Assembly: GCA_964493075.1 (NCBI GenBank)
Contig: CAZBNU010000014.1
Coordinates: forward strand, 1 to 37,099
Source of the DNA: SLFT01 sp964493075
Lineage (GTDB): Bacteria > Hydrogenedentota > Hydrogenedentia > Hydrogenedentales > CAITNO01
DNA: 37,099 nt
Reading direction: 5' to 3'
Within the stretch, counting starts at the first letter, position 1, and every line of letters starts with the position of its first letter. Below, piece by piece: positions 1-8,847 of this stretch. The notes under the pieces are model-generated. The model was not told the DNA's origin and ran no database searches. It saw only the letters and a list, made by a program, of their open reading frames with translations. Made by a program: the position numbers and the translations under genes.

Positions 1-44
1 AAAAACGCAAAAAAAAGATGGAAAAAAGTGAAATAACGTCTCAA

Positions 45-58
45 AAAATCGCGATTTT
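45..58. terminator. Short AT-rich palindrome downstream of the fucose-isomerase-like gene
   Basis: A 14-bp perfect palindrome (AAAATCGCGATTTT) lies about 27 bases past the stop of the first minus-strand gene and is followed on that strand by further T residues. It could act as a weak terminator. The stem is almost all A-T pairs, so support is weak. Confidence 0.25.
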
Positions 59-84
59 GTCTCGTTTTTGCGAACCCATAAGGC

Positions 85-1716
85 TTAGGCCTTCGTACTG
101 ATATCCAGCCAGTCCACGCCGACCTTTTCCAGCACGTAGCCTACTTCGCGGAGGTAGTTGCCGTAGCAGGTCATCCAGTGGAAGCCCCGCATTTCCTGGG
201 CGAGTTGTTTGCAGTCGCCGTTGATTTGCAGGTCGGACTGGGTGGTGCAGATGTCCAACGCGGGATTCTCGAGCACGGTGCCTTCGAGACCGAGCCAGCG
301 TTCGCTGGCGAAATCGCATACGAGCGCGGTCATGTTCTGGCCGGGTTTCAGGGCAACCTTGGGCGCGGCGCCGTAGTCGGATTCAAAGTGGGTGCGGATG
401 AGCATGTCTTCGTAGTGTTCGCCGTCCATCTTACGGGGTGCGGAACAATGGGCTACCGTAATCATGCCGTTGTGCGGGTAGGTGGGGTTGCACAGGTAGG
501 CCGGTTTGCCGCTGATGTAATGGAGCAGGATGCCCGAAGGAATAACCACAAAATCGGATTCGCAGAAGGCCAGGCCGCCCTCGTCGTTAATCAGGGTCAG
601 GCACATACATGCCGTGGTCTTCGCCATGGGGATGATCGCGCCCATGCAGTGTCCCACGGTAATAGCGTCGGTGTCATGTTCTGCCATCAGTTCGCGGAAC
701 ACTTCCGTCAGCACAAAGGCGCGGTCGGTGAAGTCCAGCATTTCGTCCATCGTCTTTTGGGAGCCCTTGCCGTCCACCAGTTCCTGGGTGGTCAGTTGTT
801 CCTGCCTCGGCAGTAGGGTCACGCCCGGTTGCGCCAGGTATTCGCGGGACTGGGCAACACACCGCGCCACCAGATCCTTGTTGGCGAAGGCCTTGTTGAT
901 GCGCACTTTCATTTCATCGTAGGACACCTCGATTAGGTCCAAATCCCAGAGGTCGCGCGCCCGCTGCATGGCGCCGCTGCTGCCGCCTTTGTCCCAGCCG
1001 AGTGCGCCGCCGATGCAGACAATACGCTTGCCCTTGATATTTTTCAGGCCGTGCAACGCGCGCAGCCGCCACAACACTTCGTCGTAGTCGTCCACCACTA
1101 CATCGCTGTAACTCATGCCGCCAGTACCCTGTGGAGCGTCCTGCTCACGACGCAGGAACCGGGGATGCACAATTTCGTACCAGAGATAGGCGGGGCCGCT
1201 GCGATGGCGCACAAACATGAGGTTATGCTTTTCAGGGTTCGCCAAAGCGATAATCAGCCCTGTGCCGCCGCTTGCGCCGAAGATTAGGACACCGTCATGA
1301 TCCCCATCGGCAATGGCTTTTGCCTCTTTCTCGTTGGTTGTAGAAGTGAGGGGCAGCAGTTCCAGTGCGAAGTCCGCCTTTTCCTGCATGGCCGCCAACT
1401 CCGCCCTGATGCGGTTGCGTTCCTCTTCTACATGCTGTTCCGTAATGAGCCCCGACCAGCCGCGCCATGAAGTGGCGTCCCGATACTCGGGGAGGGAATA
1501 CGCCAGTACCGGCTGGATACGCAACGGCTTGCTTCGGGAAAGAGTTCGCGGTACAAGCGGCGCAGCGGCAGCAGTCTGGCCACCCAACTGATGCAGCAGC
1601 GTGCCGCCCACGGCAACCGCGCTCGCACCTGCCAGAAACTGGCGTCTGGAAACCGACGGCGCTTTCGCCCCGCAACACCCGGAATTAGAACAACAATGCT
1701 GATCATGAGTATGCAT
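85..1716 (-). CDS. Tat-exported protein with L-fucose isomerase-like fold
   Basis: A 543-aa protein. The N terminus carries a twin-arginine signal (SRRQFLAG at about residues 23-30, then a hydrophobic Ala/Gly stretch to an AAAAP cleavage region), so it is probably exported folded. The mature part reads like the L-fucose/L-arabinose isomerase superfamily: a Rossmann-like first half, then a conserved HCMGAIIP stretch and a Leu-Asn-Asp-Glu-Gly-Gly-Leu-Ala-Phe-Cys-Glu-Ser-Asp stretch in the second half. Substrate and reaction cannot be stated. Export is unusual for a sugar isomerase, so it may be a binding or remodelled enzyme. The region before the Tat motif is rich in His and Cys (HTHDQHCC, then GCC). 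The ATG start has AGGAG 8 bases upstream. It lies 98 bases downstream of the Ig-like gene on the same strand. Confidence 0.7.
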   Translation of the reverse strand: MHTHDQHCCSNSGCCGAKAPSVSRRQFLAGASAVAVGGTLLHQLGGQTAAAAPLVPRTLSRSKPLRIQPVLAYSLPEYRDATSWRGWSGLITEQHVEEERNRIRAELAAMQEKADFALELLPLTSTTNEKEAKAIADGDHDGVLIFGASGGTGLIIALANPEKHNLMFVRHRSGPAYLWYEIVHPRFLRREQDAPQGTGGMSYSDVVVDDYDEVLWRLRALHGLKNIKGKRIVCIGGALGWDKGGSSGAMQRARDLWDLDLIEVSYDEMKVRINKAFANKDLVARCVAQSREYLAQPGVTLLPRQEQLTTQELVDGKGSQKTMDEMLDFTDRAFVLTEVFRELMAEHDTDAITVGHCMGAIIPMAKTTACMCLTLINDEGGLAFCESDFVVIPSGILLHYISGKPAYLCNPTYPHNGMITVAHCSAPRKMDGEHYEDMLIRTHFESDYGAAPKVALKPGQNMTALVCDFASERWLGLEGTVLENPALDICTTQSDLQINGDCKQLAQEMRGFHWMTCYGNYLREVGYVLEKVGVDWLDISTKA

Positions 1717-1814
1717 GATAACGACTCCTATGTGGCTGAATACCAGTGAAAACTACTGTCATATTTTGAAATTCAGTATAGCAGGAAGAACATGGGAGCG
1801 CAAACCGTATTCTG

Positions 1815-2771
1815 TTACAGCCGCCTCGATTTACGTTTTAGTGCCGCCGACCCTGTCAGGGCGGCCGCAAAGGCAATAACTACCAGGCCTATAACCCCAG
1901 AAACGGGTACGCCTTCTTCTTTGTCAACTGTGACACTTGCGGTACGTTCCACAGAGCCCTTATCGCCGGATACTTCAAGCATATACCGGCCCGCCATGGC
2001 GGCGCTGAAAGGAGCGAACTGTAACACGCTCGTGTTCACACCCTGATAGTATCCGTTCCTGTAGGGGCCGTCCATAAGGGGTTCGTAGAAGCGGCCATTG
2101 TACCGATACCATTGGAACCTGCTCATCATGGCCTCGTTGTTTACCTGACCATCCCACTCGTAGAACATGCCTTCTTCAAGCACAATGTCAGGCAGAGCAC
2201 CTACATCCGGCAAGTCGTTCACCACGTTTACAATGCGAAATCCCTGTTCTGCGGCGTTCCCAGCAGCATCTTCAACGTCATAAGTGATGGTATACTGACC
2301 TGACACGCCCACATCCACCGGATTGTTAACTTGCAATTGTTGCGTCAGGTCCCCGTCGCAGACATCGAAAGCGTTCGCGCCCGGGTCCACAAAGGCTTCG
2401 CCCAGCATTACCAGAGCCGGATTATTGCCATACACCGTGATAAGGGGAGCATCGGTATCCACCACCTGTATGGTGCGTGTTGCTTCCTCGGCGGCATTGC
2501 CAGCGGTATCCAGCACATTGTAGGTAAGTACATATTCACCCACCAGTTCAGGGAGCACCTCGTCGCCGCCCACAATAATGTCGCTGGTAATTTCCCCGTC
2601 ACAGGCGTCCCAGGCAGTCAGCGTGGGGTATTCAAAAAAGTCGCCGCATTCCACAACAACGGTCTTGTGATTTCCGTCCGCTTCCTCTGTGCTGAAGAAG
2701 GGGTCCTCGGCGTCCGCTTGAGACGCCACAAAAATCATTGTCGCCAGTATTAACAGCCAGGGCTGCTTCAT
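1815..2771 (-). CDS. Secreted Ig-like (DUF5011-type) surface protein with C-terminal membrane anchor
   Basis: A 318-aa protein with a signal peptide (MKQPWLLILATMIFVASQADA). Two tandem bacterial Ig-like domains of DUF5011/HYR type follow, roughly residues 30-100 and 105-190; each shows the Gly-Xaa-Tyr-Xaa-(Leu/Ile)-Thr-Tyr core and the DTAGNAAE/DAAGNAAE loop. A third beta domain (about 190-285) ends in GRYMLEVSG and resembles an I-set Ig fold. The last 30 residues are a short Pro-Val-Ser-Gly motif, one hydrophobic helix and a basic tail (KRKSRRL), the layout of a CTERM-type sorting signal. It is therefore likely a cell-surface or exported structural protein. No enzymatic motif is visible. AAGGA lies 8 bases before the ATG. 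Confidence 0.65.
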   Translation of the reverse strand: MKQPWLLILATMIFVASQADAEDPFFSTEEADGNHKTVVVECGDFFEYPTLTAWDACDGEITSDIIVGGDEVLPELVGEYVLTYNVLDTAGNAAEEATRTIQVVDTDAPLITVYGNNPALVMLGEAFVDPGANAFDVCDGDLTQQLQVNNPVDVGVSGQYTITYDVEDAAGNAAEQGFRIVNVVNDLPDVGALPDIVLEEGMFYEWDGQVNNEAMMSRFQWYRYNGRFYEPLMDGPYRNGYYQGVNTSVLQFAPFSAAMAGRYMLEVSGDKGSVERTASVTVDKEEGVPVSGVIGLVVIAFAAALTGSAALKRKSRRL

Positions 2772-2913
2772 TGTATAATTCCTTCGATACTATCTTCTGT
2801 AAACAATTAAACCACAATTACCACTGTACTAACAGTACCACAGCACAATGCGTTTGTCAAGATTTAGCATGTGTCATGTTCGCTGCAAGGCCCGTGTTCC
2901 GATTTGATCCGCA

Positions 2914-3873
2914 TCATCTCATCCCCGTTGTTTCACGATACCAGGCCACAAAACGTTTGACGCCTTCATCCATGGTAAATTGGGGATTGTAGCCCAGCAA
3001 TTCCCGGGCATGGTCAATGTTTGCATAGGTGATTTCCACATCGCCTGGCTGCAGGGGCTTCCGGTCTATCTTTGCGGTGCATCCCGTATGCTTTTCAATC
3101 AGCGCAATCAACTCGCTGAGACTGGTGGTATGGCTTTCACCGAGGTTGAATATCTCATATTGGAAGGGCCGGTCAACACACTGGATCAGGCCGTGGGTAA
3201 TGTCGTCAATATAGGTATAATCGCGCCGCGTTGCGCCGTCGCCGAACATGGGAATACTTTTCCCTTCGAGGATGAGTTTTGTAAACTTGTGAATGGCCAT
3301 GTCAGGACGTTGGCGCGGCCCGTACACGGTAAAGAAGCGGAGCATGGTAACGTGCAGCCCGTAAAGGTGGCTGTAGACGTGCGCCTGCAACTCATTCATA
3401 CGCTTTGTGGCGGCATAGGGGCTAATGGGGCGCATAACGGGATTGGTTTCTGCGAAGGGCACCTCGGTGCAGCCACCGTATACCGATGAACTGGACGCAA
3501 ACACCAGGTGCGAGGGTTTGTAATCGCGGCATGCGTCCAGGATATGCTGTCCTCCGATAACATTAACGCGGTGATACAGGTTCGGGTCTTCCAGCGAGGG
3601 ACGCACCCCAGCCCGTGCTGCCAGATGCACCACCACATCCGGCTTGTGAACATCGAAGGCGTGGCGCAGCACCGGTTCGTCACAGATATCGGCTTCCAAC
3701 AAGGTAAACTGCGCTGATGCTGAAAGGGCGTGCAGGTTGCCTCGTTTGATGGCCGGATCATAGTAGTCATTGAAGTTGTCAATGCCGACGACAGTATCGC
3801 CCCGGTGAATCAACGCCTCCGCAAGGTGGGAACCGATAAAACCGGCGACGCCGGTAACGAGAATTGTTTTCAT
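2914..3873 (-). CDS. NAD-dependent nucleotide-sugar epimerase (UDP-glucuronate 4-epimerase-like)
   Basis: A 319-aa extended short-chain dehydrogenase/reductase. The NAD-binding motif TGVAGFIGSH is at residues 7-16, the SSSS active-site strand at 127-130, and the catalytic pair Tyr153/Lys157 in SPYAATKRM. The DNFNDYYDP segment near residue 32 and the RAGVRPS segment are typical of the UDP-glucuronate 4-epimerase branch, so conversion of UDP-glucuronate to UDP-galacturonate is the best guess; UDP-glucose 4-epimerase or a related activity is possible. Its product would feed cell-surface polysaccharide. The ATG at 3873 has AGGAAAGG upstream. It starts only 12 bases after hicB ends on the same strand and could be read from the hicA promoter. 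Confidence 0.8.
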   Translation of the reverse strand: MKTILVTGVAGFIGSHLAEALIHRGDTVVGIDNFNDYYDPAIKRGNLHALSASAQFTLLEADICDEPVLRHAFDVHKPDVVVHLAARAGVRPSLEDPNLYHRVNVIGGQHILDACRDYKPSHLVFASSSSVYGGCTEVPFAETNPVMRPISPYAATKRMNELQAHVYSHLYGLHVTMLRFFTVYGPRQRPDMAIHKFTKLILEGKSIPMFGDGATRRDYTYIDDITHGLIQCVDRPFQYEIFNLGESHTTSLSELIALIEKHTGCTAKIDRKPLQPGDVEITYANIDHARELLGYNPQFTMDEGVKRFVAWYRETTGMR

Positions 3874-3885
3874 GGGATGCCTTTC

Positions 3886-4221
3886 CTATAAATGGAGTGC
3901 CCTGTCAAGACATTCTGTAACGAAGACATTCAAACTTTTTCCGGCGCTCTTGGCTGCGATTGCTGTTTCTCTGTGCAAGTCGGGCGGCAGACGCAAGAGA
4001 AACTTGCCGGAAAAGGGCTTCTCCGGCTGTTTTCCCTGTTCTTCACAGAAATTTATATACTCCTCTACGGATTCTTTGAATGCCTTTTTGAGTTCTCTTA
4101 CCGAACGGCCTTCAAAATGAATCGTATCCGCTATATTTGATACGATTCCATAGAAAGAATCATCCTGGTCATCGTATTCTATCCTGGCCACATATCCGTT
4201 GTATTCCATCATGTCCTTCAT
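3886..4221 (-). CDS. hicB: HicB-family antitoxin
   Basis: A 111-aa protein. The N-terminal half has the HicB partial RNase-H-like fold signature (YNGYVARIEYDDQDDSFYG, then Ile-His-Phe-Glu-Gly-Arg-Ser). The C-terminal part (about 70-108) is a ribbon-helix-helix-like DNA-binding segment (SGKFLLRLPPDLHRETAIAA, then Ser-Leu-Asn-Val-Phe-Val-Thr-Glu-Cys-Leu). It should neutralise the upstream HicA and repress the pair. Its ATG overlaps the HicA stop by 4 bases, indicating translational coupling with toxin first and antitoxin second, the usual hicAB order. Confidence 0.9.
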   Translation of the reverse strand: MKDMMEYNGYVARIEYDDQDDSFYGIVSNIADTIHFEGRSVRELKKAFKESVEEYINFCEEQGKQPEKPFSGKFLLRLPPDLHRETAIAAKSAGKSLNVFVTECLDRALHL

Positions 4222-4472
4222 GGCTTAACTCCTGCTGATTCCAAAAAACGTCTTACCGCTACCACAACACCTTTCTTTGTTGTCGGTTGGGGGTGGGGTC
4301 TATGAAAGGTTGCTATACGTCCGTTTAATGCAAAAGAGACTCGTGAACCTCGACCTTCCTTGGTTTCAGCGCCAAGAGCCATCAATAAAGATTCAATGTC
4401 CGCCCATCGTATACTGTTTCCCGCATCTCGTGAGAACACATTATGGAGCGTCTTTTGATGTTTTGCATTCAT
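4218..4472 (-). CDS. hicA: HicA-family mRNA interferase toxin
   Basis: An 84-aa protein of the HicA family, a double-stranded-RNA-binding-like fold that cleaves mRNA. It shows the WADIESLLMALGAE helix (residues 23-36), the GRGSRVSF strand, and the FHRPHP motif with the likely catalytic His57 and neighbouring His60, then KKGVVVAVRRFLESAG. Length is normal for the family. The ATG at 4472 has no Shine-Dalgarno sequence. A strong -35/-10 pair predicts transcription starting at or next to the A of the ATG, so the message may be leaderless. It is followed by hicB with a 4-base overlap. Confidence 0.9.
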   Translation of the reverse strand: MNAKHQKTLHNVFSRDAGNSIRWADIESLLMALGAETKEGRGSRVSFALNGRIATFHRPHPQPTTKKGVVVAVRRFLESAGVKP

Positions 4473-4478
4473 ACAGAA

Positions 4479-4507
4479 ATGATACCATAAATGATATCAT
4501 CTTTCAA
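4479..4507 (-). promoter_or_regulatory. hicAB promoter with overlapping operator-like repeats
   Basis: On the minus strand TTGAAA (4507-4502), a 17-bp spacer and TATCAT (4484-4479) form a good sigma-70 promoter. The -10 is part of ATGATACCAT (4479-4488), and a near-copy ATGATATCAT (4491-4500, a perfect palindrome) sits 12 bp away in the spacer. This is a plausible site for autorepression by HicB. The predicted start of transcription coincides with the hicA ATG. Confidence 0.55.
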
Positions 4508-4529
4508 ATAACACTGAGAGCAACAAACA

Positions 4530-4562
4530 GGGCGCAACCGGGTGTGTTGCCAGGTTGCGCCC
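4530..4562 (-). terminator. Hairpin downstream of the DegP-type protease gene
   Basis: A perfect 10-bp stem (GGGCGCAACC, 4530-4539, with GGTTGCGCCC, 4553-4562) encloses a 13-base loop, starting 34 bases after the protease stop. On the minus strand it is followed by TGTTTGTTG, a modest T-rich run. It probably ends the glnD-degP transcript and separates it from hicAB. Confidence 0.6.
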
Positions 4563-4596
4563 AAGGTATCAGGTACAGAGGGTTCAGGAGAACACT

Positions 4597-6027
4597 TTAT
4601 TCTTTGGGCACGCGTATGATGGTAATGTCGGGGTCTCTATTGCCACGCACAAAGCGTATCAGCAGCGCCTTGCCGGGTTCCGCGTTATCCTCCATCAATT
4701 TGAAGAAACCGGCGGTATCGGCGACCGGTTGCTGCGCCACTTCAATGATGACATCGCCTTCAAAGAGGCTGGCATCTTCGGCGGGACTCCCCGGTTCCAC
4801 TTCGGTGACAACCACGCCTGTTGTTTCGTTCCCGATACCAAGCCGTTCCAGAATGGACGGACTCAAGTCATGGACTTTCAGGCCCAGCACAGACTTTTCG
4901 ACTGCCGCACCGCTTGCCAGAAGGTTGCGCTCCATCAGGGTTACTTTCACTTCGATTGCCTGGCGGTCACGCCAGATTTCCAGGGTGACCTCAGAGTCAG
5001 GGGCATAGGACGAAATCTTACGCACCATTTCGCTGGCGTTTTTCACCGCTTCGCCGTCAATCTTGCGAATGACGTCATAGGTTTTCAGTCCCGCCTTTTC
5101 CGCAGGCGTATCCGGCTGCACCTGGCGCACCACAGCGCCCATTTCATCGGGAAGACCCAACGAGTCCACGTCCGCATAGGTGTTGGCGTCGTCAATGGAC
5201 ACCCCCAGGTAACCACGCGTTACCTTACCGTCTGCAATGAGTACCGGCACAGTCTGCTTGGCGGTATTGATGGGGATGGCAAACCCGATGGAATTGGCGC
5301 CGAAGACGATGGCGGTATTGATGCCGATGACTTCGCCGTCAATATTGCAGAGGGGGCCGCCGCTGTTGCCCAGGTTGATAGCGGCATCGGTCTGGATAAG
5401 GTTCTGGAAGGTAAGCCCCTGCATGGCAAGGCCACGCAGTCCCTCACGGCCCAACGCGCTGATATGCCCAAAGGACACCGATCCTTCGAAGCCGCGTGGA
5501 CTGCCGATGGCAATAGCGAACTCGCCCACCTTCACATTATCTGAATCGCCGAGGGGCAGCGGCTGGAGCGGTTCGTCCGCCTCAATCTTGATCACCGCAA
5601 TGTCCGTCTCCGGATCGGTGCCGATTACTTCGGCATCGTATTCCTTACCATTGAACAGGCGCACGACGATACGTTCGGCATCCTGCACCACATGGTTGTT
5701 GGTGATAATGAAACCCTCCGCATCATAGATAAACCCGCTGCCTGTTCCCCGGGGACGTTCCGGTTGCGTACGGGGACGTTCCTGTTGGTTAGGCACATTG
5801 AAGAAGCGGAAAAGGTCCTCCATGGGGCCGAAGGGAGTCATGTTTTCATTCTCAATCTTCGCCTGCACATCAATGTTAACCACTGCAGGCCGTAGCCGTT
5901 CGTGAAGGCTTACAAAATTATCCTGTATCTGCCTCAAGAGCGAAACATCCTGCGCCTGTGCCTGAAGTCCCACCCACGCTGTCAGCAGCAACGCCACAGC
6001 TACCATTACATTCATTTTCCTGTTCAT
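4597..6027 (-). CDS. degP: Periplasmic Do/DegP-type serine protease
   Basis: A 476-aa protein, normal length for the HtrA/DegP family. A signal peptide (MNRKMNVMVAVALLLTAWVG, then LQAQAQ) directs it to the periplasm. The trypsin-like domain shows the full catalytic triad: His112 in NNHVV, Asp142 in TDIAVIK and Ser222 in GNSGGPL. Two PDZ domains follow, the first after GYLGVSIDD (about 270-360) and the second after SVLGLKVHDL (about 375-470). It degrades or refolds misfolded envelope proteins. It begins 12 bases after the end of glnD on the same strand, so the two are probably co-transcribed. A hairpin lies just downstream. Confidence 0.93.
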   Translation of the reverse strand: MNRKMNVMVAVALLLTAWVGLQAQAQDVSLLRQIQDNFVSLHERLRPAVVNIDVQAKIENENMTPFGPMEDLFRFFNVPNQQERPRTQPERPRGTGSGFIYDAEGFIITNNHVVQDAERIVVRLFNGKEYDAEVIGTDPETDIAVIKIEADEPLQPLPLGDSDNVKVGEFAIAIGSPRGFEGSVSFGHISALGREGLRGLAMQGLTFQNLIQTDAAINLGNSGGPLCNIDGEVIGINTAIVFGANSIGFAIPINTAKQTVPVLIADGKVTRGYLGVSIDDANTYADVDSLGLPDEMGAVVRQVQPDTPAEKAGLKTYDVIRKIDGEAVKNASEMVRKISSYAPDSEVTLEIWRDRQAIEVKVTLMERNLLASGAAVEKSVLGLKVHDLSPSILERLGIGNETTGVVVTEVEPGSPAEDASLFEGDVIIEVAQQPVADTAGFFKLMEDNAEPGKALLIRFVRGNRDPDITIIRVPKE

Positions 6028-6039
6028 TCTTGCGTCTCC

Positions 6040-8736
6040 TTATTGTTTTTCGAGTAGCGCCGGTCCGGCGATGGCCGCATACAACCGATGCGCTACCCAT
6101 TCTTTCAGTTTTGCGTCTTCGAGTTTTCGATTATTCATGCGTATATAAAAAGCGTCACGCGCCCGTCCTACATCAGTCACGATATGCGCCGCATTAAAAT
6201 CAATGCCCATTTCCGAGAGGGTACGGGCAATATCAAACAACAAACCGGTACGGTCTCCTGCAACAAGATCAATCACAGTATCCGTCCTCGATGCATCGTT
6301 GTCAAATTCCACCGACGGTCGCACCGGGGCCGCAGATCGTGTAAGCGCAAAAAGGCGCTTGCGCGACTTATCCACATAGGTATTGATATCACCGCCGCGC
6401 AGCACCACATCGTCAAGCACCCGGGTAACAGCGTCCACCTCATTGCCAGTAAGGGGTCGGCCTGTTGAGGCGTTATTAACCAGAAAACTATCCACCACCC
6501 AGCCGTCGTCCCGTGTAAACAGGGCTGCATTGCGCACATTGACTACCTGCGATGAGAAAGCACCCGCTATTTCCGCAAACAATCCGTGTCTATCCCTTGT
6601 ACACACCACAAACTCGCTCGCGCCCATATCATCCCGTTCAATGCATCGCGTGGCAAGCCCGGTTCGATATGCAGTCGCCAGGCATTTAATATGCCCAGCA
6701 ATCTGTTCCGGAGAATAGCCAAGAAGATAACGCTCGCCAAGAGAATTGAGATAACTGTCAAGGTCAATTTCATCAAAGCCTGCCAGTTCTTCGCGAATCT
6801 GATTGATTTTGGGTTCAACGAAGGAACGATCAAATCCCTCCATGACCCGTCCTGTGAGGATGCGTTCCGTGCGCAGAAAAAGTTTCAGCAGCAGTGCCCC
6901 CTTCCACTCGTTATACACATTCGGACCCACCGCACTGAGGTCGGCATAGGTGAGCAACAGCAACATGCGCAGCAGGTCATCATTCTTAATGGTTTCGGCA
7001 AAAGCGGCCACCACTTCCAGGTCGTCCGTATCCCGGTAAAAAGCGATGTCCGACATGGCTTGATGATGTGCCACCAGCAGGACAATCTGTTCCGTTTCGT
7101 AAAGCTCCAGGCCAATACGATCACAAATGATTTTTGCAATAGTTGCGCCAGCTTCAATATGAACCTCGCCTGCCGCCTTGCCCAGATCGTGAAGCAAAAT
7201 ACTGAGTACCAGCAGATGGGGCTCCCGCACCCGCTCCAGTGTGCGGTAGAGGATGTCGGCCAGTGGCGTACTGCCATCTGCAAGATTTGCCAGCGCCTCA
7301 AGAGCACGCAACGTGTGCTCTTCCACGGGATAGCTGTGAAAGTCCTCGTAACGCATGATGCCCCGAATCGCGCCGAATTCCGGCAGATAGGCGTCGAGCA
7401 GCCCTGCTTTTGACGCTTCACGCAATGCGGCGCCCGCCTGCAGGGGACGTTTGCAGATGGCGAGGAAATAGCGGCGAACGGCATCGCTGGCACGGAATTC
7501 GTCGTTGACCAGGTGCAGGTTGCTTGACAGCCAGTGGGACGTGATCAGACTGAGAGGTACAGCGCGTTTAGCGCATTCCCAGATGACTTCCATAAGCCGT
7601 GCCGGGTTCTCGTTAAACCAGTTTTTGTCGGAAGGATCAGCGCATAGTTGCCGTTGATGTACGGTAAACTGGGAACGCTTGGAGTGTTGCTCTTCAAAAA
7701 GAAGCGCCATGGAAGGCTGATCGCAGATGCGTGCGGCAATCTGCAGAAACCTGCGCACTCTACATGCAGCATTATAGTAATCTTCCATAAACCGTGCCAC
7801 TGCCTGGGAATTATTGCCGTAGCCGAAAGCGTCAGCCACATGTTTTTGCAATGCGAAAGTCAGCTGGTCTTCCTCGCGATTGGTATGAAAGTGCAGTTCA
7901 TTTCGAATGCGCCAGATGAAGTCCAGCCCTTCGAGCAGATCGAGATGTTCACCTGAAGTGATGTAGCCGCCCTGCGCAAGTCCATCCAGCGACATGGCGC
8001 CGTGCATCAGCATGATCATCCACAGCCCCGCATGGAAGTCTCGAAGCCCCCCCGCGTTCTCTTTTATATTCGGTTCCAGCGCATACAAGTCACGGTGGTC
8101 TTCCGCCAGCAGTTCGGGATGTTCCCTCCGTCGCACATAGGCAAGAATGTCCTTACGCCCGTTATCGTCAAAGTCGCTCAACAGCAGTTTCAATCTACCG
8201 AAGGTAATGGTGTCACCCTGTACCAGACGCGCCTGAGAGTATGTGGTGAATACCTGGGGATCGGTTGCGGCAAGGGATAACGCCTCGCGCACCGTATGCA
8301 GCGTGTAGCCCGCTTTGAAGCCGATATCCCAGAAGAAGGGCAATAGAAAGGCGTTCATGGTTTCTATGTCGCTGGTGAGGGCATTATCCATCACCAGCGA
8401 GATATCAAGGTCGGAATGAGGACTCATCTCACGGCGTCCGTAACCGCCCAACGCGCATATTGCCGTTTGCTGCATGATTTGCTGGGGACTCGAGGTATGG
8501 GCTGCCGCAAAATTCGCCACGATGCGCACAATGGCATCACACACCTCCGTCAAATGGCGCAACGTGGTGCTGCCAGACTCGCCCGCGTCATGGTGTTTGC
8601 GTATCTCGCTGCGCTGCTGCTGGGCAAATTCACGCACTGCGGCCACGCACACCGTACGCGGTATGGCACGGAAGGCGGTGATATCCTCACGTGCCATGCG
8701 GTTCAGTTCGTTTATGTCCATCGTTGCTGTGGTCAA
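6040..8736 (-). CDS. glnD: Bifunctional PII uridylyltransferase/uridylyl-removing enzyme GlnD
   Basis: An 898-aa protein, the usual GlnD size and domain order. The nucleotidyltransferase motif GGYGRREMSPHSDLDI (residues 97-112) holds the metal-binding Asp109/Asp111. The HD uridylyl-removing domain has SILLHDLGKA with His516-Asp517. Two C-terminal ACT domains sense glutamine (about 700-760 and 815-870, each with an RxGLxFxIA-like core). It uridylylates PII when nitrogen is short and reverses this when glutamine is high. The start is ambiguous: TTG at 8736 has GGAAA about 8 bases upstream, while an ATG five codons later (8721) lacks one. No PII gene is in the window. It follows the BatE-like gene after 111 bases and precedes the protease gene by 12. 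Confidence 0.93.
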   Translation of the reverse strand: MTTATMDINELNRMAREDITAFRAIPRTVCVAAVREFAQQQRSEIRKHHDAGESGSTTLRHLTEVCDAIVRIVANFAAAHTSSPQQIMQQTAICALGGYGRREMSPHSDLDISLVMDNALTSDIETMNAFLLPFFWDIGFKAGYTLHTVREALSLAATDPQVFTTYSQARLVQGDTITFGRLKLLLSDFDDNGRKDILAYVRRREHPELLAEDHRDLYALEPNIKENAGGLRDFHAGLWMIMLMHGAMSLDGLAQGGYITSGEHLDLLEGLDFIWRIRNELHFHTNREEDQLTFALQKHVADAFGYGNNSQAVARFMEDYYNAACRVRRFLQIAARICDQPSMALLFEEQHSKRSQFTVHQRQLCADPSDKNWFNENPARLMEVIWECAKRAVPLSLITSHWLSSNLHLVNDEFRASDAVRRYFLAICKRPLQAGAALREASKAGLLDAYLPEFGAIRGIMRYEDFHSYPVEEHTLRALEALANLADGSTPLADILYRTLERVREPHLLVLSILLHDLGKAAGEVHIEAGATIAKIICDRIGLELYETEQIVLLVAHHQAMSDIAFYRDTDDLEVVAAFAETIKNDDLLRMLLLLTYADLSAVGPNVYNEWKGALLLKLFLRTERILTGRVMEGFDRSFVEPKINQIREELAGFDEIDLDSYLNSLGERYLLGYSPEQIAGHIKCLATAYRTGLATRCIERDDMGASEFVVCTRDRHGLFAEIAGAFSSQVVNVRNAALFTRDDGWVVDSFLVNNASTGRPLTGNEVDAVTRVLDDVVLRGGDINTYVDKSRKRLFALTRSAAPVRPSVEFDNDASRTDTVIDLVAGDRTGLLFDIARTLSEMGIDFNAAHIVTDVGRARDAFYIRMNNRKLEDAKLKEWVAHRLYAAIAGPALLEKQ

Positions 8737-8847
8737 GTTAGTAGTTTCCGCTGTATGTTTTAATTTTGTCGCTATTGCTATTGTCTACCGAAAAACAATC
8801 TGCCTGATTCGAACGATCAGACCTATCATAATTAAACTTTACAAGTA

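Noticed and set aside
4555..5544. 329-codon plus-strand frame
   Set aside because: It lies opposite the DegP-type protease, whose triad and PDZ domains are intact.
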